64,000 nucleotides of DNA from Photobacterium alginatilyticum (GTDB taxonomy: Bacteria; Pseudomonadota; Gammaproteobacteria; Enterobacterales; Vibrionaceae): the NCBI RefSeq assembly GCF_009910675.1, contig NZ_RSEJ01000011.1:116583-180582 (forward strand), read 5' to 3'. The notes beneath the pieces are model-generated. The model made no database searches. It had not been told where the DNA came from and saw only the letters and a program-made list of their open reading frames with translations. The first letter of the stretch is position 1. Each line of letters opens with the position of its first letter. A program made the translations under genes and the position numbers. Of the stretch, positions 52,634-64,000 are shown piece after piece.

Positions 52634-54703
52634 ATGTCGCAGTTTGATGCTATTTTCCAGCCGCTGGCGATTAATCAGCTGATGATCCGTAACCGGATAG
52701 TCAGTACCGCCCATGCCGAAGTCTACGCCACCTTAAATGGGATGCCGACCGAGCGCTATATTCGTTATTACGAGGAAAAAGCCAAAGGCGGGATCGGGTT
52801 GTGTATTTGCGGCGGGTCGAGTCCGGTCTCGATAGACAGTCCGCAAGGGTGGTGGAAGTCGGTGAACCTCTGTACCGATGACGTTATTCCTCACCTGCAG
52901 CAATTGGCTGAGGCGGTTCACCAGCACGGTGCGCATATCATGATTCAGATCACCCATATGGGACGCCGATCGCGCTGGGACGGTGGGGACTGGCCGCACC
53001 TTCTCAGCCCAAGTGGTATTCGTGAACCGGTTCACCGGGCAACCTGCAAAATTATCGAGCCGGAAGAGATTGAGCGGATCATTGATGATTATGCTGCCGC
53101 TGCTCAGCGGGTAAAGGCGGGAGGACTGGACGGTGTTGAGCTGTCGGCGGTTCACCAGCATCTGATTGATCAGTTTTGGAGCCCGAGAGTCAACAAGCGG
53201 AAAGATGAATGGGGAGGCAGCTTCGAAAACAGGATGCGTTTTGGCCTTAAGGTGCTGGAAGCGGTTCGCCGCGAAGTCGGTCCCGATTTTGCCGTTGGTA
53301 TGCGCATTTGTGGTGACGAGTTTCATCCTGATGGTTTGACCCATGACGACATGAAGCAGATTGCGGCGTATTACGATGCGACTGGCCTGGTGGATTATTT
53401 CGGCGTCGTCGGCTCTGGCTGTGATACCCACAATACCCTTGCCAATGTGATCCCCAACATGAGCTATCCGCCCGAACCGTTTTTGCATCTGGCAGCTGGA
53501 ATCAAGCAGGTGGTTAGTGTGCCGGTGATTCATGCTCAGAATATTAAGGATCCCACTCAGGCCGAACGTGTGCTGGAAGGCGGCTATGTCGATTTTGTCG
53601 GGATGACCCGGGCCCATATTGCCGATCCGCATCTGATTGCCAAGATCCGGTTGGGTCAGGTTGATCAGATCCGCCAGTGCGTCGGTGCCAATTATTGCAT
53701 CGATCGTCAATACCAGGGGCTGGACGTACTTTGTTTGCAAAATGCGGCGACTTCGCGTGAAGAGACAATGCCCCATATCATCACGAAAACTGACGGCCCG
53801 GTTCGCAAAGTAGTGGTGGTTGGTGGGGGCCCCGCCGGTATGGAGGCGGCACGGGTTTGTGCCGAACGTGGCCATGATGTCACTTTGATTGAGAAATCCT
53901 CCCGGCTTGGCGGACAGATCACGCTGGCAGCCAAAGCCCCGCAGCGAGAGCAAATCGCAGGGATCACCCGTTGGTTTGAGCTGGAGCTGGCGCGACTGGG
54001 TGTCACTCTGGAGATGGATACCGAAGCGGACGCCGAGCGTGTGATGGCGTTGGCCCCTGATGTGGTGATTCTGGCGGTCGGTGGCCAGCCGTTCATCGAG
54101 CAGTTTCCTGGCTGGGGAGCGCAGGACGGTTTGGTTGTCAGTAGCTGGGATATTTTGAGTGGCAGGGTAGAGCCGGGCAGTAATGTGCTGGTCTACGACA
54201 CTATCTGTGAGTTTTCGGGGATGTCGGTTGCCGATTATCTGGCGGCGAAAGGTGCACTGGTTGAATTGGTGACTGATGACTTGAAACCCGGAGTGGCTGT
54301 CGGTGGTACCACCTTCCCGACCTATTATCGCAGCCTCTACCAGCGTGAGGTGATCATGACGCCGGACTTTCGTTTGGAGCAGGTATATCGGGAAGGCGGA
54401 AAAGTCATCGCCGTGCTGGAGAACGAGTATACCCAGCAGCGGGAAGAGCGGGTGGTGGATCAGGTCGTCATAGAAAATGGCATCCGGCCTTGTGAAGTCC
54501 TGTATTACCAATTGAAACCGGACTCGATCAATAAAGGCCAGGTTGATCTGGCATCACTATACGCGGCTAAGCCTCAGCCGGAACTGGGTCATCTGGTGGG
54601 CAATGGTCAGGGCTATCTGTTGTACCGGATCGGTGACTGTGCTTCACAGCGAAATATTCATGCTGCAATCTATGATGCCTTGCGTCTTTGCAAAGACTTT
54701 TGA
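52634..54703 (+). CDS. dgcA: dimethylglycine demethylase subunit DgcA
   Basis: A 689-residue two-domain flavoenzyme. Residues 1-370 form an old-yellow-enzyme barrel (FMN), and CVGANYCIDRQYQGLDVLC holds the 4Fe-4S cysteines. Residues 380-689 are a nucleotide-binding domain with VVVVGGGPAGMEAARV. It removes a methyl from dimethylglycine to give sarcosine, with electrons going to DgcB and ETF. I choose the ATG at 52634, five bases after AAGGAG, over the upstream GTG at 52628. The fit to Pseudomonas DgcA is strong. Confidence 0.93.
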   Translation: MSQFDAIFQPLAINQLMIRNRIVSTAHAEVYATLNGMPTERYIRYYEEKAKGGIGLCICGGSSPVSIDSPQGWWKSVNLCTDDVIPHLQQLAEAVHQHGAHIMIQITHMGRRSRWDGGDWPHLLSPSGIREPVHRATCKIIEPEEIERIIDDYAAAAQRVKAGGLDGVELSAVHQHLIDQFWSPRVNKRKDEWGGSFENRMRFGLKVLEAVRREVGPDFAVGMRICGDEFHPDGLTHDDMKQIAAYYDATGLVDYFGVVGSGCDTHNTLANVIPNMSYPPEPFLHLAAGIKQVVSVPVIHAQNIKDPTQAERVLEGGYVDFVGMTRAHIADPHLIAKIRLGQVDQIRQCVGANYCIDRQYQGLDVLCLQNAATSREETMPHIITKTDGPVRKVVVVGGGPAGMEAARVCAERGHDVTLIEKSSRLGGQITLAAKAPQREQIAGITRWFELELARLGVTLEMDTEADAERVMALAPDVVILAVGGQPFIEQFPGWGAQDGLVVSSWDILSGRVEPGSNVLVYDTICEFSGMSVADYLAAKGALVELVTDDLKPGVAVGGTTFPTYYRSLYQREVIMTPDFRLEQVYREGGKVIAVLENEYTQQREERVVDQVVIENGIRPCEVLYYQLKPDSINKGQVDLASLYAAKPQPELGHLVGNGQGYLLYRIGDCASQRNIHAAIYDALRLCKDF

Positions 54704-54807
54704 CCGTTGTTTTGTAATGACTTGTTTTTTTTAATGATAGCTCTGTGATGAATAGCTTTTTGACGTAACACTTATCGCCTCACAACTCGCGCAGAAAGGG
54801 GATAACG

Positions 54808-56739
54808 ATGCTGACACCTTTAGTTTCCGTACTATTATTGCTGGGATTGCTAATCACGTTGTTCGGTGCCGTTCGTAGAGTGAAGCTATGGCATCGGGGC
54901 AAACCTGTTGCGGTTAATATCTGGGCCGGGCTATCGAGTATCCCAAGACGGTACCTGGTTGATCTCCATAATGTTGTCGCTCGCGACAAAGCAACAGCTC
55001 ATATGCATGTGGCAACCGCGGGGGGCTTTGTTGCCGCGCTGGTGATGCTGAGCATTATTTACCTTCTTGGCATTGATAGCGGAGCAATGCATTTGCTGGC
55101 GCTTATTGCCTGTACGGTGATGTTGCTGGGGGCGCAGCTGGTGGCAGGACGACGTCGTTCAGTGCCAGCGCATTTATCTACCGGCCCCTGGATGAGGCTG
55201 TTGAAAAGCCTCAAAGTATTTGCAGGAACATTTTTGCTTGTCAGTATTTTTGGCCTGTTTGGGATAGATAACTTGCCGTCAATACTGCTTGTTTTACTGG
55301 GAGTTGCAATGATAGCGGGCATGGGCGAGATGCTGCTCGGACTGACCTGGGGTGGCCCGATGAAACATGCTTTTGCTGGCGCATTGCACCTGGCTTTCCA
55401 TCCTCGCGCTGAGCGCTTTGGCGGTGGTCAGTCAACGGGACTCAGGCCGCTTGACTTGACCGAGCCGCATTTGGGGGTAGATAAACCAACTGATTTTTAC
55501 TGGAACCAGTTGCTGGGCTTTGATGCCTGCGTGCAATGTGGTCGCTGTGAGAAGGCGTGCCCGGCCTTTGTTGCCGGTCAGCCGTTGAATCCGAAGAAGC
55601 TGATCCAGGATATGGTGGTCGGTATGACTGGCGGTTCGACAGCGAGTTATCATGGCAGCGCCCATCCGGGTCATGAACTGCACCTTGGAGAGAAAGCCAT
55701 TTGTGGTGGGCCTGAGCACTCTTTATTCGAGGGCTTGCTGGATCCGGATACCGTCTGGTCATGCACCACTTGCCGGGCCTGCGTCGAGGAATGCCCGATG
55801 ATGATCGAGCATGTAGATGCGATCGTGGATCTACGCCGTTATCTGACCCTGGAGCTGGGAGCAACACCGGGCAAAGGGCCGGATATTCTCGAAAACCTGA
55901 TCGCGACTGATAACCCCAACGGTCACCCTCCACAGCAACGCAATAATTGGTCTGTCGATCTGCACATTCCGCTGATGGCCGAAGTAAAGCAGGCTGATGT
56001 GCTGCTCTGGGCCGGTGACGGGGCGTTTGACATGCGCAACCAGCGCACGCTTCGGGCCCTGGTTACCTTGCTGCAGCGGGCGAAGGTTGATTTTGCTGTG
56101 CTGGGCAATGAAGAACTTGATTGCGGTGATCTGGCCCGCCGCCTTGGTGATGAGGCAACCTTCCAGCGCCTTGCCAGAGCCAATATACACACATTGAGCC
56201 AATACAGGTTCAAGCGGATTGTGACAGCAGATCCGCATGCGTTTCAGCTCCTGAAGAACGAGTATCCTGACTTTGGCGGTCACTATGATGTTTGCCACCA
56301 TACCCAGTTGCTGGCAGAGCTGGTCGCTCAGGGAGGTTTGAAGTTGGAGCCTGTTCAGGAACTGTCGGTGACTTATCATGACCCTTGTTATCTGGGGCGC
56401 TATAACGGCGGTTATGAAGCACCTCGGTCTCTGTTACGGGCTATCGGGATCGAAATAAAAGAAATGGAACGTTCGGGTTACCGCTCTCGTTGTTGTGGTG
56501 GCGGTGGCGGAGCACCGGTCACCGATATTGCAGGTAAGCGCCGGATACCGGATATGCGAATGGATGATGTGAGGGAAACAGGGGCTGATATTGTTGTCGT
56601 GGCCTGTCCGCAGTGCAGCCTAATGCTTGAAGGGGTTATTGAGCCACGCCCTGAGGTACGGGATATTGCCGAGTTGTTGCTGGAAGCCTTGCCTCAGCAG
56701 GCCCGGTATCTTCAAGTTGATGAAATGGAGGCGTCATGA
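54808..56739 (+). CDS. dgcB: dimethylglycine demethylase subunit DgcB
   Basis: A 643-residue membrane iron-sulfur protein. About five helices in residues 1-190 are followed by two 4Fe-4S clusters (CVQCGRCEKACPAF and CTTCRACVEECPMM) and a C-terminal cysteine-rich CCG domain (SRCCGGGGGAP). Like its Pseudomonas homologue it probably passes electrons from DgcA toward ETF or the quinone pool. It follows dgcA by 104 bases and overlaps the next ETF gene by four bases (ATGA at 56736-56739). Confidence 0.93.
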   Translation: MLTPLVSVLLLLGLLITLFGAVRRVKLWHRGKPVAVNIWAGLSSIPRRYLVDLHNVVARDKATAHMHVATAGGFVAALVMLSIIYLLGIDSGAMHLLALIACTVMLLGAQLVAGRRRSVPAHLSTGPWMRLLKSLKVFAGTFLLVSIFGLFGIDNLPSILLVLLGVAMIAGMGEMLLGLTWGGPMKHAFAGALHLAFHPRAERFGGGQSTGLRPLDLTEPHLGVDKPTDFYWNQLLGFDACVQCGRCEKACPAFVAGQPLNPKKLIQDMVVGMTGGSTASYHGSAHPGHELHLGEKAICGGPEHSLFEGLLDPDTVWSCTTCRACVEECPMMIEHVDAIVDLRRYLTLELGATPGKGPDILENLIATDNPNGHPPQQRNNWSVDLHIPLMAEVKQADVLLWAGDGAFDMRNQRTLRALVTLLQRAKVDFAVLGNEELDCGDLARRLGDEATFQRLARANIHTLSQYRFKRIVTADPHAFQLLKNEYPDFGGHYDVCHHTQLLAELVAQGGLKLEPVQELSVTYHDPCYLGRYNGGYEAPRSLLRAIGIEIKEMERSGYRSRCCGGGGGAPVTDIAGKRRIPDMRMDDVRETGADIVVVACPQCSLMLEGVIEPRPEVRDIAELLLEALPQQARYLQVDEMEAS

Positions 56740-58046
56740 GTAAAGTATTTCGTCGCGACCCTCGTCAAGAGCGCATCCAGCGTAATCGCCTTCATCCATT
56801 GCATCACACCTTTGAGGCTCAACACCTTGCAAATCAATCTCAGGCTAGTGTCGTCAGTTCTGGCGCGAATTCTGAAACTTCTCTTGAAACAAGCTCTGAA
56901 ACAATACCCACAATTGAACCTCAAGGTTGGGATACTTCCCGGTTGCCCTTGCATCGAGTCGAACATCCCGAATTCTATATTGCTGTTGTACCGGAGATGA
57001 GTGGTGGCAGGCTAACCAGTGCCGACAGAGATATGTTGGGGTTGGCACAGCAGTTGGCGAACGACGGTTTTACTCATGATCGTATGGACGGCCAGAAGAT
57101 TAATGGACGCGGAGCCGTGCTGGCGGTGGTCTTTTGCTCTATCAAAGATGATCGTTTCGCCGATGCGGGGGTAGATCGGCTACTGGATCTCTCTTTGTTC
57201 GGAGAGGAAGGATATCAACCTGAGTATCAGCTCGCTTTGTTATTACAGGCTGACAAGCAATTTTCTCCCCGTTATTGGTTGTTTGGCGATCAGGCCATGA
57301 ACAGTGCTGATCTCGGTCGCCGCCTGGCCGCCAGGTTGGACGAGCGAGCAGCTACCGGGGTGGTAGAGATCGATGACAACTGGATATGGTGTCGTGCCGG
57401 GCAAAGTGGCAACGAGTATCGTCGCCCGCATGAACGTATCATGCTGGTGGCAGAGCAGATTGCCGAACCGGTGTGTAACTACCGCTATCAGGCAAGTCCG
57501 GTTGAGCTGGACGTGCTTATGCGGGAAGTCGCTGCGCCGGAAATGACACCACCAGTACTGACAAAAATTGAAGATTTGGGCTTGGCCGCCGTAGATCCCG
57601 GCTCTGTTTCCTTGGCGGAAGCGGAGTTTGTGGTTGCAGGAGGCAATGGCGTAATGAACTGGCCGTTGTTTCATCAAGTGGCAACTGCACTGGGGGCAAC
57701 CGAGGGGGCGAGTCGTGTGGCGGTGGATGATGGCAATATGCCTCGGTCAACCCAGGTTGGCGCATCCGGCATCTTGGTTTCAGCCCGGGTGTATTTGGCG
57801 GTGGGGATCTCCGGGGCGATCCAGCATCTGCAGGGAATGACCCATTGCGATACGGTGATCGCCATCAATCTTGATTCGGGGTGCGCCATGGTGAGTCGGG
57901 CAGATCTTAGCGTGATCGGTGACAGCAGCGAGATCATGCAGGCTCTGGTTGACAGTATTAGCCACAGAGAGAGTGAAAGTCAGGCTGGCGAATTGACGGG
58001 ATTTGATCGAGAGCAGGCAAAGGAGAAGTGGGATGATGCTGTGTGA
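56736..58046 (+). CDS. etfA: electron transfer flavoprotein alpha subunit of the dgc cluster
   Basis: A 436-residue EtfA-type protein. An N-terminal extension (RRDPRQERIQRNRLHPLHHTF, then a Ser/Glu/Thr-rich stretch to about residue 60) is found in dgc-linked homologues in simpler form. The FAD motif appears as RSTQVGASGILVSARVYLAVGISGAIQHLQGM. It accepts electrons from the demethylases and delivers them to the respiratory chain. It overlaps dgcB by four bases and the beta subunit by fourteen. The ATG overlaps the stop of dgcB, as expected for coupling. Confidence 0.9.
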   Translation: MSKVFRRDPRQERIQRNRLHPLHHTFEAQHLANQSQASVVSSGANSETSLETSSETIPTIEPQGWDTSRLPLHRVEHPEFYIAVVPEMSGGRLTSADRDMLGLAQQLANDGFTHDRMDGQKINGRGAVLAVVFCSIKDDRFADAGVDRLLDLSLFGEEGYQPEYQLALLLQADKQFSPRYWLFGDQAMNSADLGRRLAARLDERAATGVVEIDDNWIWCRAGQSGNEYRRPHERIMLVAEQIAEPVCNYRYQASPVELDVLMREVAAPEMTPPVLTKIEDLGLAAVDPGSVSLAEAEFVVAGGNGVMNWPLFHQVATALGATEGASRVAVDDGNMPRSTQVGASGILVSARVYLAVGISGAIQHLQGMTHCDTVIAINLDSGCAMVSRADLSVIGDSSEIMQALVDSISHRESESQAGELTGFDREQAKEKWDDAV

Positions 58047-58854
58047 GCCGCTGCAAGTCATGGTGTTGGTATCGACCAGTATGCATTCATTAACTGGGCG
58101 CCCATGCCGTGCTTCACTGGATGCACAGGCGATTGAACTGGCATTGCAACAGTCCGGCGCCGTGATTGAGGTTGTTCATGCTGGCAATGCAGGTGACTCG
58201 GAACAGTCGGCATTACGAGATTACCTGGGAATGGGGATCGGGCAGATAACTGTTCTTAAGCTGCCAGAGCTCTCCGATCCGGTATCGGCACTGGCTCAAT
58301 ATGTAAATGAAGCGGAGCCCGATTTGGTACTGTGCGGCGAACAGGCTGAATGGGGGGAAGCGTCAGGCTTGCTACCTTACCTGTTGGCAGATCAGTTAGG
58401 TTGGGCGATTGTGCCGCATATCGCGGGTTTGGCAGGTGTTGCAGATAGACATATCGAGCTTTTACAGGCGTTACCACGCGGTCATCGCCGGAAACTATTG
58501 GTCAAGCAACCTGTGGTGGTAACCATTAACAGTGCGGCGCCGCAGGCCAGACAAAGTGCGTTCTTAAAAGCGCGTGATGGCATCATCAATGTGCTCGAAT
58601 CTGAATATGATTTCGAACATGGAGCTGGACTTGAGCTTGCGGCAGATAGCGAACAGTCTCAATGGCAATTACAACCAGCAAGACAGCGTCCCAAGCGGCT
58701 GAAGATCATCACGGCGAAAACCGCTGCAGAACGGATGAAAGCTGCAACAATGGTGACGCCGAGCCAGGCGGGCAAGGTATTACAAGACACTTCCCCCCAA
58801 CAGGCTGCCGAAGCCATTCTCGCCTTGCTGCGAGAAGAAGGGGTTCTCAAGTAA
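58033..58854 (+). CDS. etfB: electron transfer flavoprotein beta subunit of the dgc cluster
   Basis: A 273-residue EtfB-type protein; the Rossmann-like half holds PDLVLCGEQAEWGEASGLLPYLLADQLGWAIVPHI, and the C-terminal region is Ala/Lys-rich. It pairs with the alpha subunit to form the FAD-containing heterodimer. I start at 58033 (ATG after AGGAG), inside the end of etfA; a GTG upstream at 58003 has no site. It is the last gene of the plus-strand cluster, converging on the regulator 39 bases away. Confidence 0.88.
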   Translation: MMLCEPLQVMVLVSTSMHSLTGRPCRASLDAQAIELALQQSGAVIEVVHAGNAGDSEQSALRDYLGMGIGQITVLKLPELSDPVSALAQYVNEAEPDLVLCGEQAEWGEASGLLPYLLADQLGWAIVPHIAGLAGVADRHIELLQALPRGHRRKLLVKQPVVVTINSAAPQARQSAFLKARDGIINVLESEYDFEHGAGLELAADSEQSQWQLQPARQRPKRLKIITAKTAAERMKAATMVTPSQAGKVLQDTSPQQAAEAILALLREEGVLK

Positions 58855-58893
58855 TACTTTTTAATCTACTGAATTTTAAAGTTAATTAAGAAC

Positions 58894-60045
58894 CTAGCAA
58901 GCCGGGTTGGGAAGTGTAGCCTGATCGTCAAAACCGGTATCGAACAGGTTGTCATCATGCCGTTCACTGAGTTCGGTAAGTGCCGGAAGATTGGTAATTA
59001 TCGGGAACTCTGCCATATCCGGTTGCTCGGTAATTATTGGTTGTGGAGTGGTAATAGTTTGCTCTGTAGCAACTGGCTGTGACGATATCCCCTGTCGCTC
59101 ATGACGAGGCGGAATGCCAAAGCAGTCACGGTAACATTTACTGAAGTGAGGCGTTGAAACAAACCCACAGGCCACGGAAACCTCGATGACAGACAGATTG
59201 GTTTGTTTTAGCAACTGCCTGGCCCGGCTAAGCCTGAGCTGAAGGTAATAGCGCGAAGGTGAACATTGTAGATGTTTCTGGAACAGCCTTTCCAGCTGTC
59301 GTCGTGACAGATCGACAAACCCAGCCAGTTCATCCATGCCGATAGGCTCTTCCAGGTTGGCTTCCATCAGAGAAACGATTTCAAGCAACTTGGGCTGGGA
59401 GGTTCCGACCAGGCTGCGAAGCGGCATTTTTTGCACATCCTCGCCATTGCGGATCCGCTCGCACATGAACATTTCCGATATTGCCGCACTGAGTCTGCTG
59501 CCATGTTGTTTGGCCACTAAAGTGAGCATCATGTCCATCGGCGCTGTCCCGCCAGTACTGGTCATTCGTTTGTCACTGAGCGTGAACAGCTTATTGGTGA
59601 TTTTTATCGACGGGAACAGTTCCTGGAACCCGGCTAGATGTTCCCAGTGAATGGCGCAGTGCTGGTTTGCCATCACTCCTGCTTTGGCCAGGGCATAGCT
59701 GCCGGTACAGATCCCGCCGAGTATTTTTTGCTGGCGATCAAGCTGGCAAAGCCAGCTTGTTAGTTGCGGGGTACAGCTACGTTCAATCTGAACACCGCCG
59801 CAGATAATTAACGAATCAAGCGGTAGTTGAGATGGGATTTGGTCATCGACCCTTACTTCGAGCGCATCACTGGCGGCAACAGGTTGGCCATTCTCACTGA
59901 GGGTAAACCATTGGTACAGCTTCTCTCCCGAGAGCTGATTGGCCATGCGCAATACTTCAACGGCCGATGCCATCGCGATCATGGTGAAATTGTGAGTGAG
60001 ATAAAAACCGATGCGCATAGGCTGTCGTGTTGTTATTGAAGTCAT
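58894..60045 (-). CDS. gbdR: GbdR-like AraC-family regulator with GATase1-like domain
   Basis: A 383-residue regulator. Residues 1-190 are a DJ-1/PfpI (glutamine amidotransferase-like) domain with ILGGICTGSYALAKAG, and residues about 215-315 an AraC HTH pair (LEEPIGMDELAGFVDLSRRQLERLFQKHL and NLSVIEVSVACGFVSTPHFSKCYRDCFG). GbdR of Pseudomonas responds to glycine betaine and dimethylglycine and activates the dgc and sox genes; neighbour and architecture support the same here. A polar tail of about 65 residues is extra. It is transcribed against the cluster it probably controls. Confidence 0.9.
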   Translation of the reverse strand: MTSITTRQPMRIGFYLTHNFTMIAMASAVEVLRMANQLSGEKLYQWFTLSENGQPVAASDALEVRVDDQIPSQLPLDSLIICGGVQIERSCTPQLTSWLCQLDRQQKILGGICTGSYALAKAGVMANQHCAIHWEHLAGFQELFPSIKITNKLFTLSDKRMTSTGGTAPMDMMLTLVAKQHGSRLSAAISEMFMCERIRNGEDVQKMPLRSLVGTSQPKLLEIVSLMEANLEEPIGMDELAGFVDLSRRQLERLFQKHLQCSPSRYYLQLRLSRARQLLKQTNLSVIEVSVACGFVSTPHFSKCYRDCFGIPPRHERQGISSQPVATEQTITTPQPIITEQPDMAEFPIITNLPALTELSERHDDNLFDTGFDDQATLPNPAC

Positions 60046-60407
60046 CGCCAGTTCCCCCTAAGTTGCCACGTGATCGTGATGGGTCGAATGGTGTCAATTA
60101 CCGCGAAATCCTTACAGTACACAACGTTTTAAATGTCAGGAAAAATCACCTTCTCTTTCTGTGTAATTCAGGGTTCATAAAAAGTAAATTTTTTTATCGA
60201 GAGTTAGCTCAATAAGGGAGGTTAAAGGGGGAAATTAAAGCGCAATGTATCAAACGACGGCGAAATATGGTTCGCCGCTTGAGATTGTGATTGTTGTAAA
60301 GATTAGAGCACTAAACAAAAATCGAACCTCCCTGTCACAAACACTAAGCTCAGGCTAAATAATCCGGCACTATCGAGTACCGGATTTTTAGGTTGTTACC
60401 TTTGGCG
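60046..60407. other. 362-base gap between gbdR and the katG end
   Basis: It carries the gbdR promoter on the left and the katG terminator on the right. No gene is seen; the longest open frame looks random. Confidence 0.6.
60361..60386. terminator. hairpin after katG
   Basis: AATCCGG and CCGGATT pair, with CACT/AGT-like inner pairing. It lies 22 bases after the katG stop on the minus strand. The stem is followed by TTTTTA on the plus strand and by ATTTAG on the minus strand. Confidence 0.6.
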
Positions 60408-62813
<2,406 letters not shown>

Positions 62814-62835
62814 TTAAGCTTTGGGACGTTGCGGC

Positions 62836-63810
62836 TTACCCAAACTGTTTACTGAAATTGATGATGCTGTCGCGATAGAGGGCGAGTAGTTCCTTATCAT
62901 TAACGGCAATACCGACTTTTTGTTCCGGCATCTCTGCCCAGTCATCCGTCTGATGACGGCGGCCATCGAACTTTTGCAGGGTCAGCCCTTCGGCCGGGCC
63001 GTCGGTAACGACACGAATCGGCCCTTCGCGAAGGGTAAATAATTCCGGCTTGATGACATAGGCAATGGCTGACGGATCGTGGACATGGCAGCCTTCCAGT
63101 CCCAGCTTGTTGGCATAAAAGCGCAGGTAGTAACGACTTACGTCCCAGATGAATTCACCGACTTTGCCGCCCTCGGCCTTTAGGTCGTCGATATAACCTG
63201 CAGAGAAGAAGCTCTCTTCTGTGACATCTAGTCCTACGATGACCACCGGCCAGTCGGCCGTAAATACCTTGTCAGCCGCATGCGGATCATCGTGGATATT
63301 GGCCTCGGCATAAGGGGTCACATTGCCACGGTGGCCGTTCATCCCAAAAGCGCCACCCATCACAACGACTTCTTTTACCAGACTGGTGATTTCAGGGGCA
63401 GCATCAAGAGCCAGGGCGATATTGGTCAACGGTCCGACAGTTACCAGCGTGATCTCACCGGGGTTGGCTTTGACTGTATCGATAATGTACTGGTAGGCCG
63501 GACGCGGATCGGCACAAGCGTGCTTGGGCTCACTACTGTGAATATCACCAAACCCTGTTTCGCCGTGTACGACAACGGTGGCACCCACTGGCGGACGCTG
63601 GATGGGTTTGGCGGTTCCTTTGGCGACATCACAGCTGAAGTTGAACTTCTCTTTTAGGTAGAGTGCGTTACGCGTGCCATTCTCAATAGTGGCATTGCCA
63701 TACACCGTAGTGATCCCGACAAGGTCGATATCCGGATGGGCCTGAGCAAATAGAATAGCCATTGCATCATCGATACCCGGATCGGTATCAAGAATAATCT
63801 TCTTACGCAT
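62836..63810 (-). CDS. inosine-uridine preferring nucleoside hydrolase family protein
   Basis: A 324-residue enzyme with the diagnostic DTDPGIDDAMAI calcium-binding motif at the N-terminus, TLVTVGPLTNIALAL, and GAFGMNGHRGNVTPYAEANIHDDPHAA in the active site. It splits nucleosides to base plus ribose, with Ca bound by the Asp cluster. No signal peptide, so it is cytoplasmic. I start at the ATG at 63810; a TTG start six codons upstream is weaker. It fits nucleoside salvage, as in the 31-35 kb region, though it is not adjacent. Monocistronic in what is seen. Confidence 0.92.
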   Translation of the reverse strand: MRKKIILDTDPGIDDAMAILFAQAHPDIDLVGITTVYGNATIENGTRNALYLKEKFNFSCDVAKGTAKPIQRPPVGATVVVHGETGFGDIHSSEPKHACADPRPAYQYIIDTVKANPGEITLVTVGPLTNIALALDAAPEITSLVKEVVVMGGAFGMNGHRGNVTPYAEANIHDDPHAADKVFTADWPVVIVGLDVTEESFFSAGYIDDLKAEGGKVGEFIWDVSRYYLRFYANKLGLEGCHVHDPSAIAYVIKPELFTLREGPIRVVTDGPAEGLTLQKFDGRRHQTDDWAEMPEQKVGIAVNDKELLALYRDSIINFSKQFG

Positions 63811-63840
63811 AGAGAAAGTATCCAACAATTAATGTGATTT

Positions 63841-64000
63841 TATACCCAAGCTACCTCAAGATGCAGGATTCAGAGTGAGACCAGCGAGCTCAGTTCAAGG
63901 AAAATGACGGTAGGAATGGTATTCCCTTTCAACGTTATTTGACACAGAAATGGGCGCGCTGGCTCACTCCCAAAGGGCGAGTTTACTTGGCTTCTATGCG
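63841..64000. repeat. possible dispersed repeat at the window edge
   Basis: The sequence starting TATACCCAAGCTACCTCAAG resembles non-coding segments I recall from many intergenic sites in Vibrio and Photobacterium genomes. It cannot be checked here because only one copy is in the window and it is cut by the edge. Confidence 0.3.

Noticed and set aside
52733..54511. 592-codon minus-strand open frame opposite dgcA
   Set aside because: It is antisense to a strongly supported gene with family motifs; its His/Arg-rich composition is typical of a shadow frame.
60027..60215. 62-codon plus-strand open frame upstream of gbdR
   Set aside because: It overlaps the gbdR start and promoter on the other strand and has no protein-like features.

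Overview
The window reads like a chromosome segment of a marine gammaproteobacterium of the family Vibrionaceae (Photobacterium, Vibrio or a close relative). The evidence is a LuxI/LuxR pair close to that of Aliivibrio fischeri, a LuxN-type nine-helix receptor kinase, a DUF3316-like protein, a two-domain universal stress protein, a ScrR/ScrA/ScrB/ScrK sucrose locus and a GbdR-type betaine cluster. All names are from reading the protein sequences and recalling families; no database search was run.

Layout. 1-1211: tail of dadA, a small lipoprotein and a small membrane protein. 1292-5926 (minus): an aa3/caa3-type cytochrome c oxidase operon with two different subunit III genes and a cytochrome c domain fused to subunit II. 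6470-10923: a secreted serine hydrolase, a YedI-like membrane protein, an unknown exported protein, a GNAT gene missing its 5' end and a DUF4336 protein. 10966-14013: a membrane GGDEF-EAL protein with three PAS domains. 14234-22181: sugar uptake, namely fructokinase, PtsG, sucrose-6-P hydrolase, the LacI-type repressor ScrR and sucrose EIIBC ScrA, with visible operators. 22259-28549: an XRE regulator, an aldo/keto reductase, a universal stress protein, a DUF3316-like protein and an exported GH31 glucosidase with a C-terminal starch-binding-like domain. 29006-31087: an octaheme HAO-like cytochrome with a NapC/NrfH-type tetraheme partner. 31250-35093: nucleoside and nicotinamide riboside salvage (pnuC, nucleoside phosphorylase, Crp/Fnr regulator, NupC). 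35191-36453: an RhlE-type helicase.

36570-41204 is the most interesting part. It is an AT-rich quorum-sensing island with a LuxN-type hybrid kinase that carries an extra pseudo-receiver, a divergent luxI with every catalytic residue and a perfect 20-bp lux box in its promoter, and a convergent luxR. The luxR gene is split by a frameshift at a run of nine T. Adding one T restores a 242-residue LuxR. LuxN-type receptors normally sit beside LuxM/AinS-type synthases, so pairing one with a LuxI synthase is unusual. No luxCDABE genes are present.

41534-60045 is a long plus-strand cluster for catabolism of dimethylglycine and sarcosine with one-carbon recycling: soxB, soxD, a fused soxA-soxG, a GcvT/DmdA-like methyltransferase, a MetF-like protein, fhs, an M19 dipeptidase, a DUF5943-type protein, dgcA, dgcB and two ETF subunits. 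It is closed by a minus-strand GbdR-like regulator. The gbcAB oxygenase genes for the first betaine demethylation are absent from the window. A GcvT-like/MetF/Fhs trio like the one in tetrahydrofolate-dependent O-demethylation operons sits in the middle. The window ends with an exported KatG-type catalase-peroxidase, a nucleoside hydrolase and what may be a dispersed repeat at the right edge.
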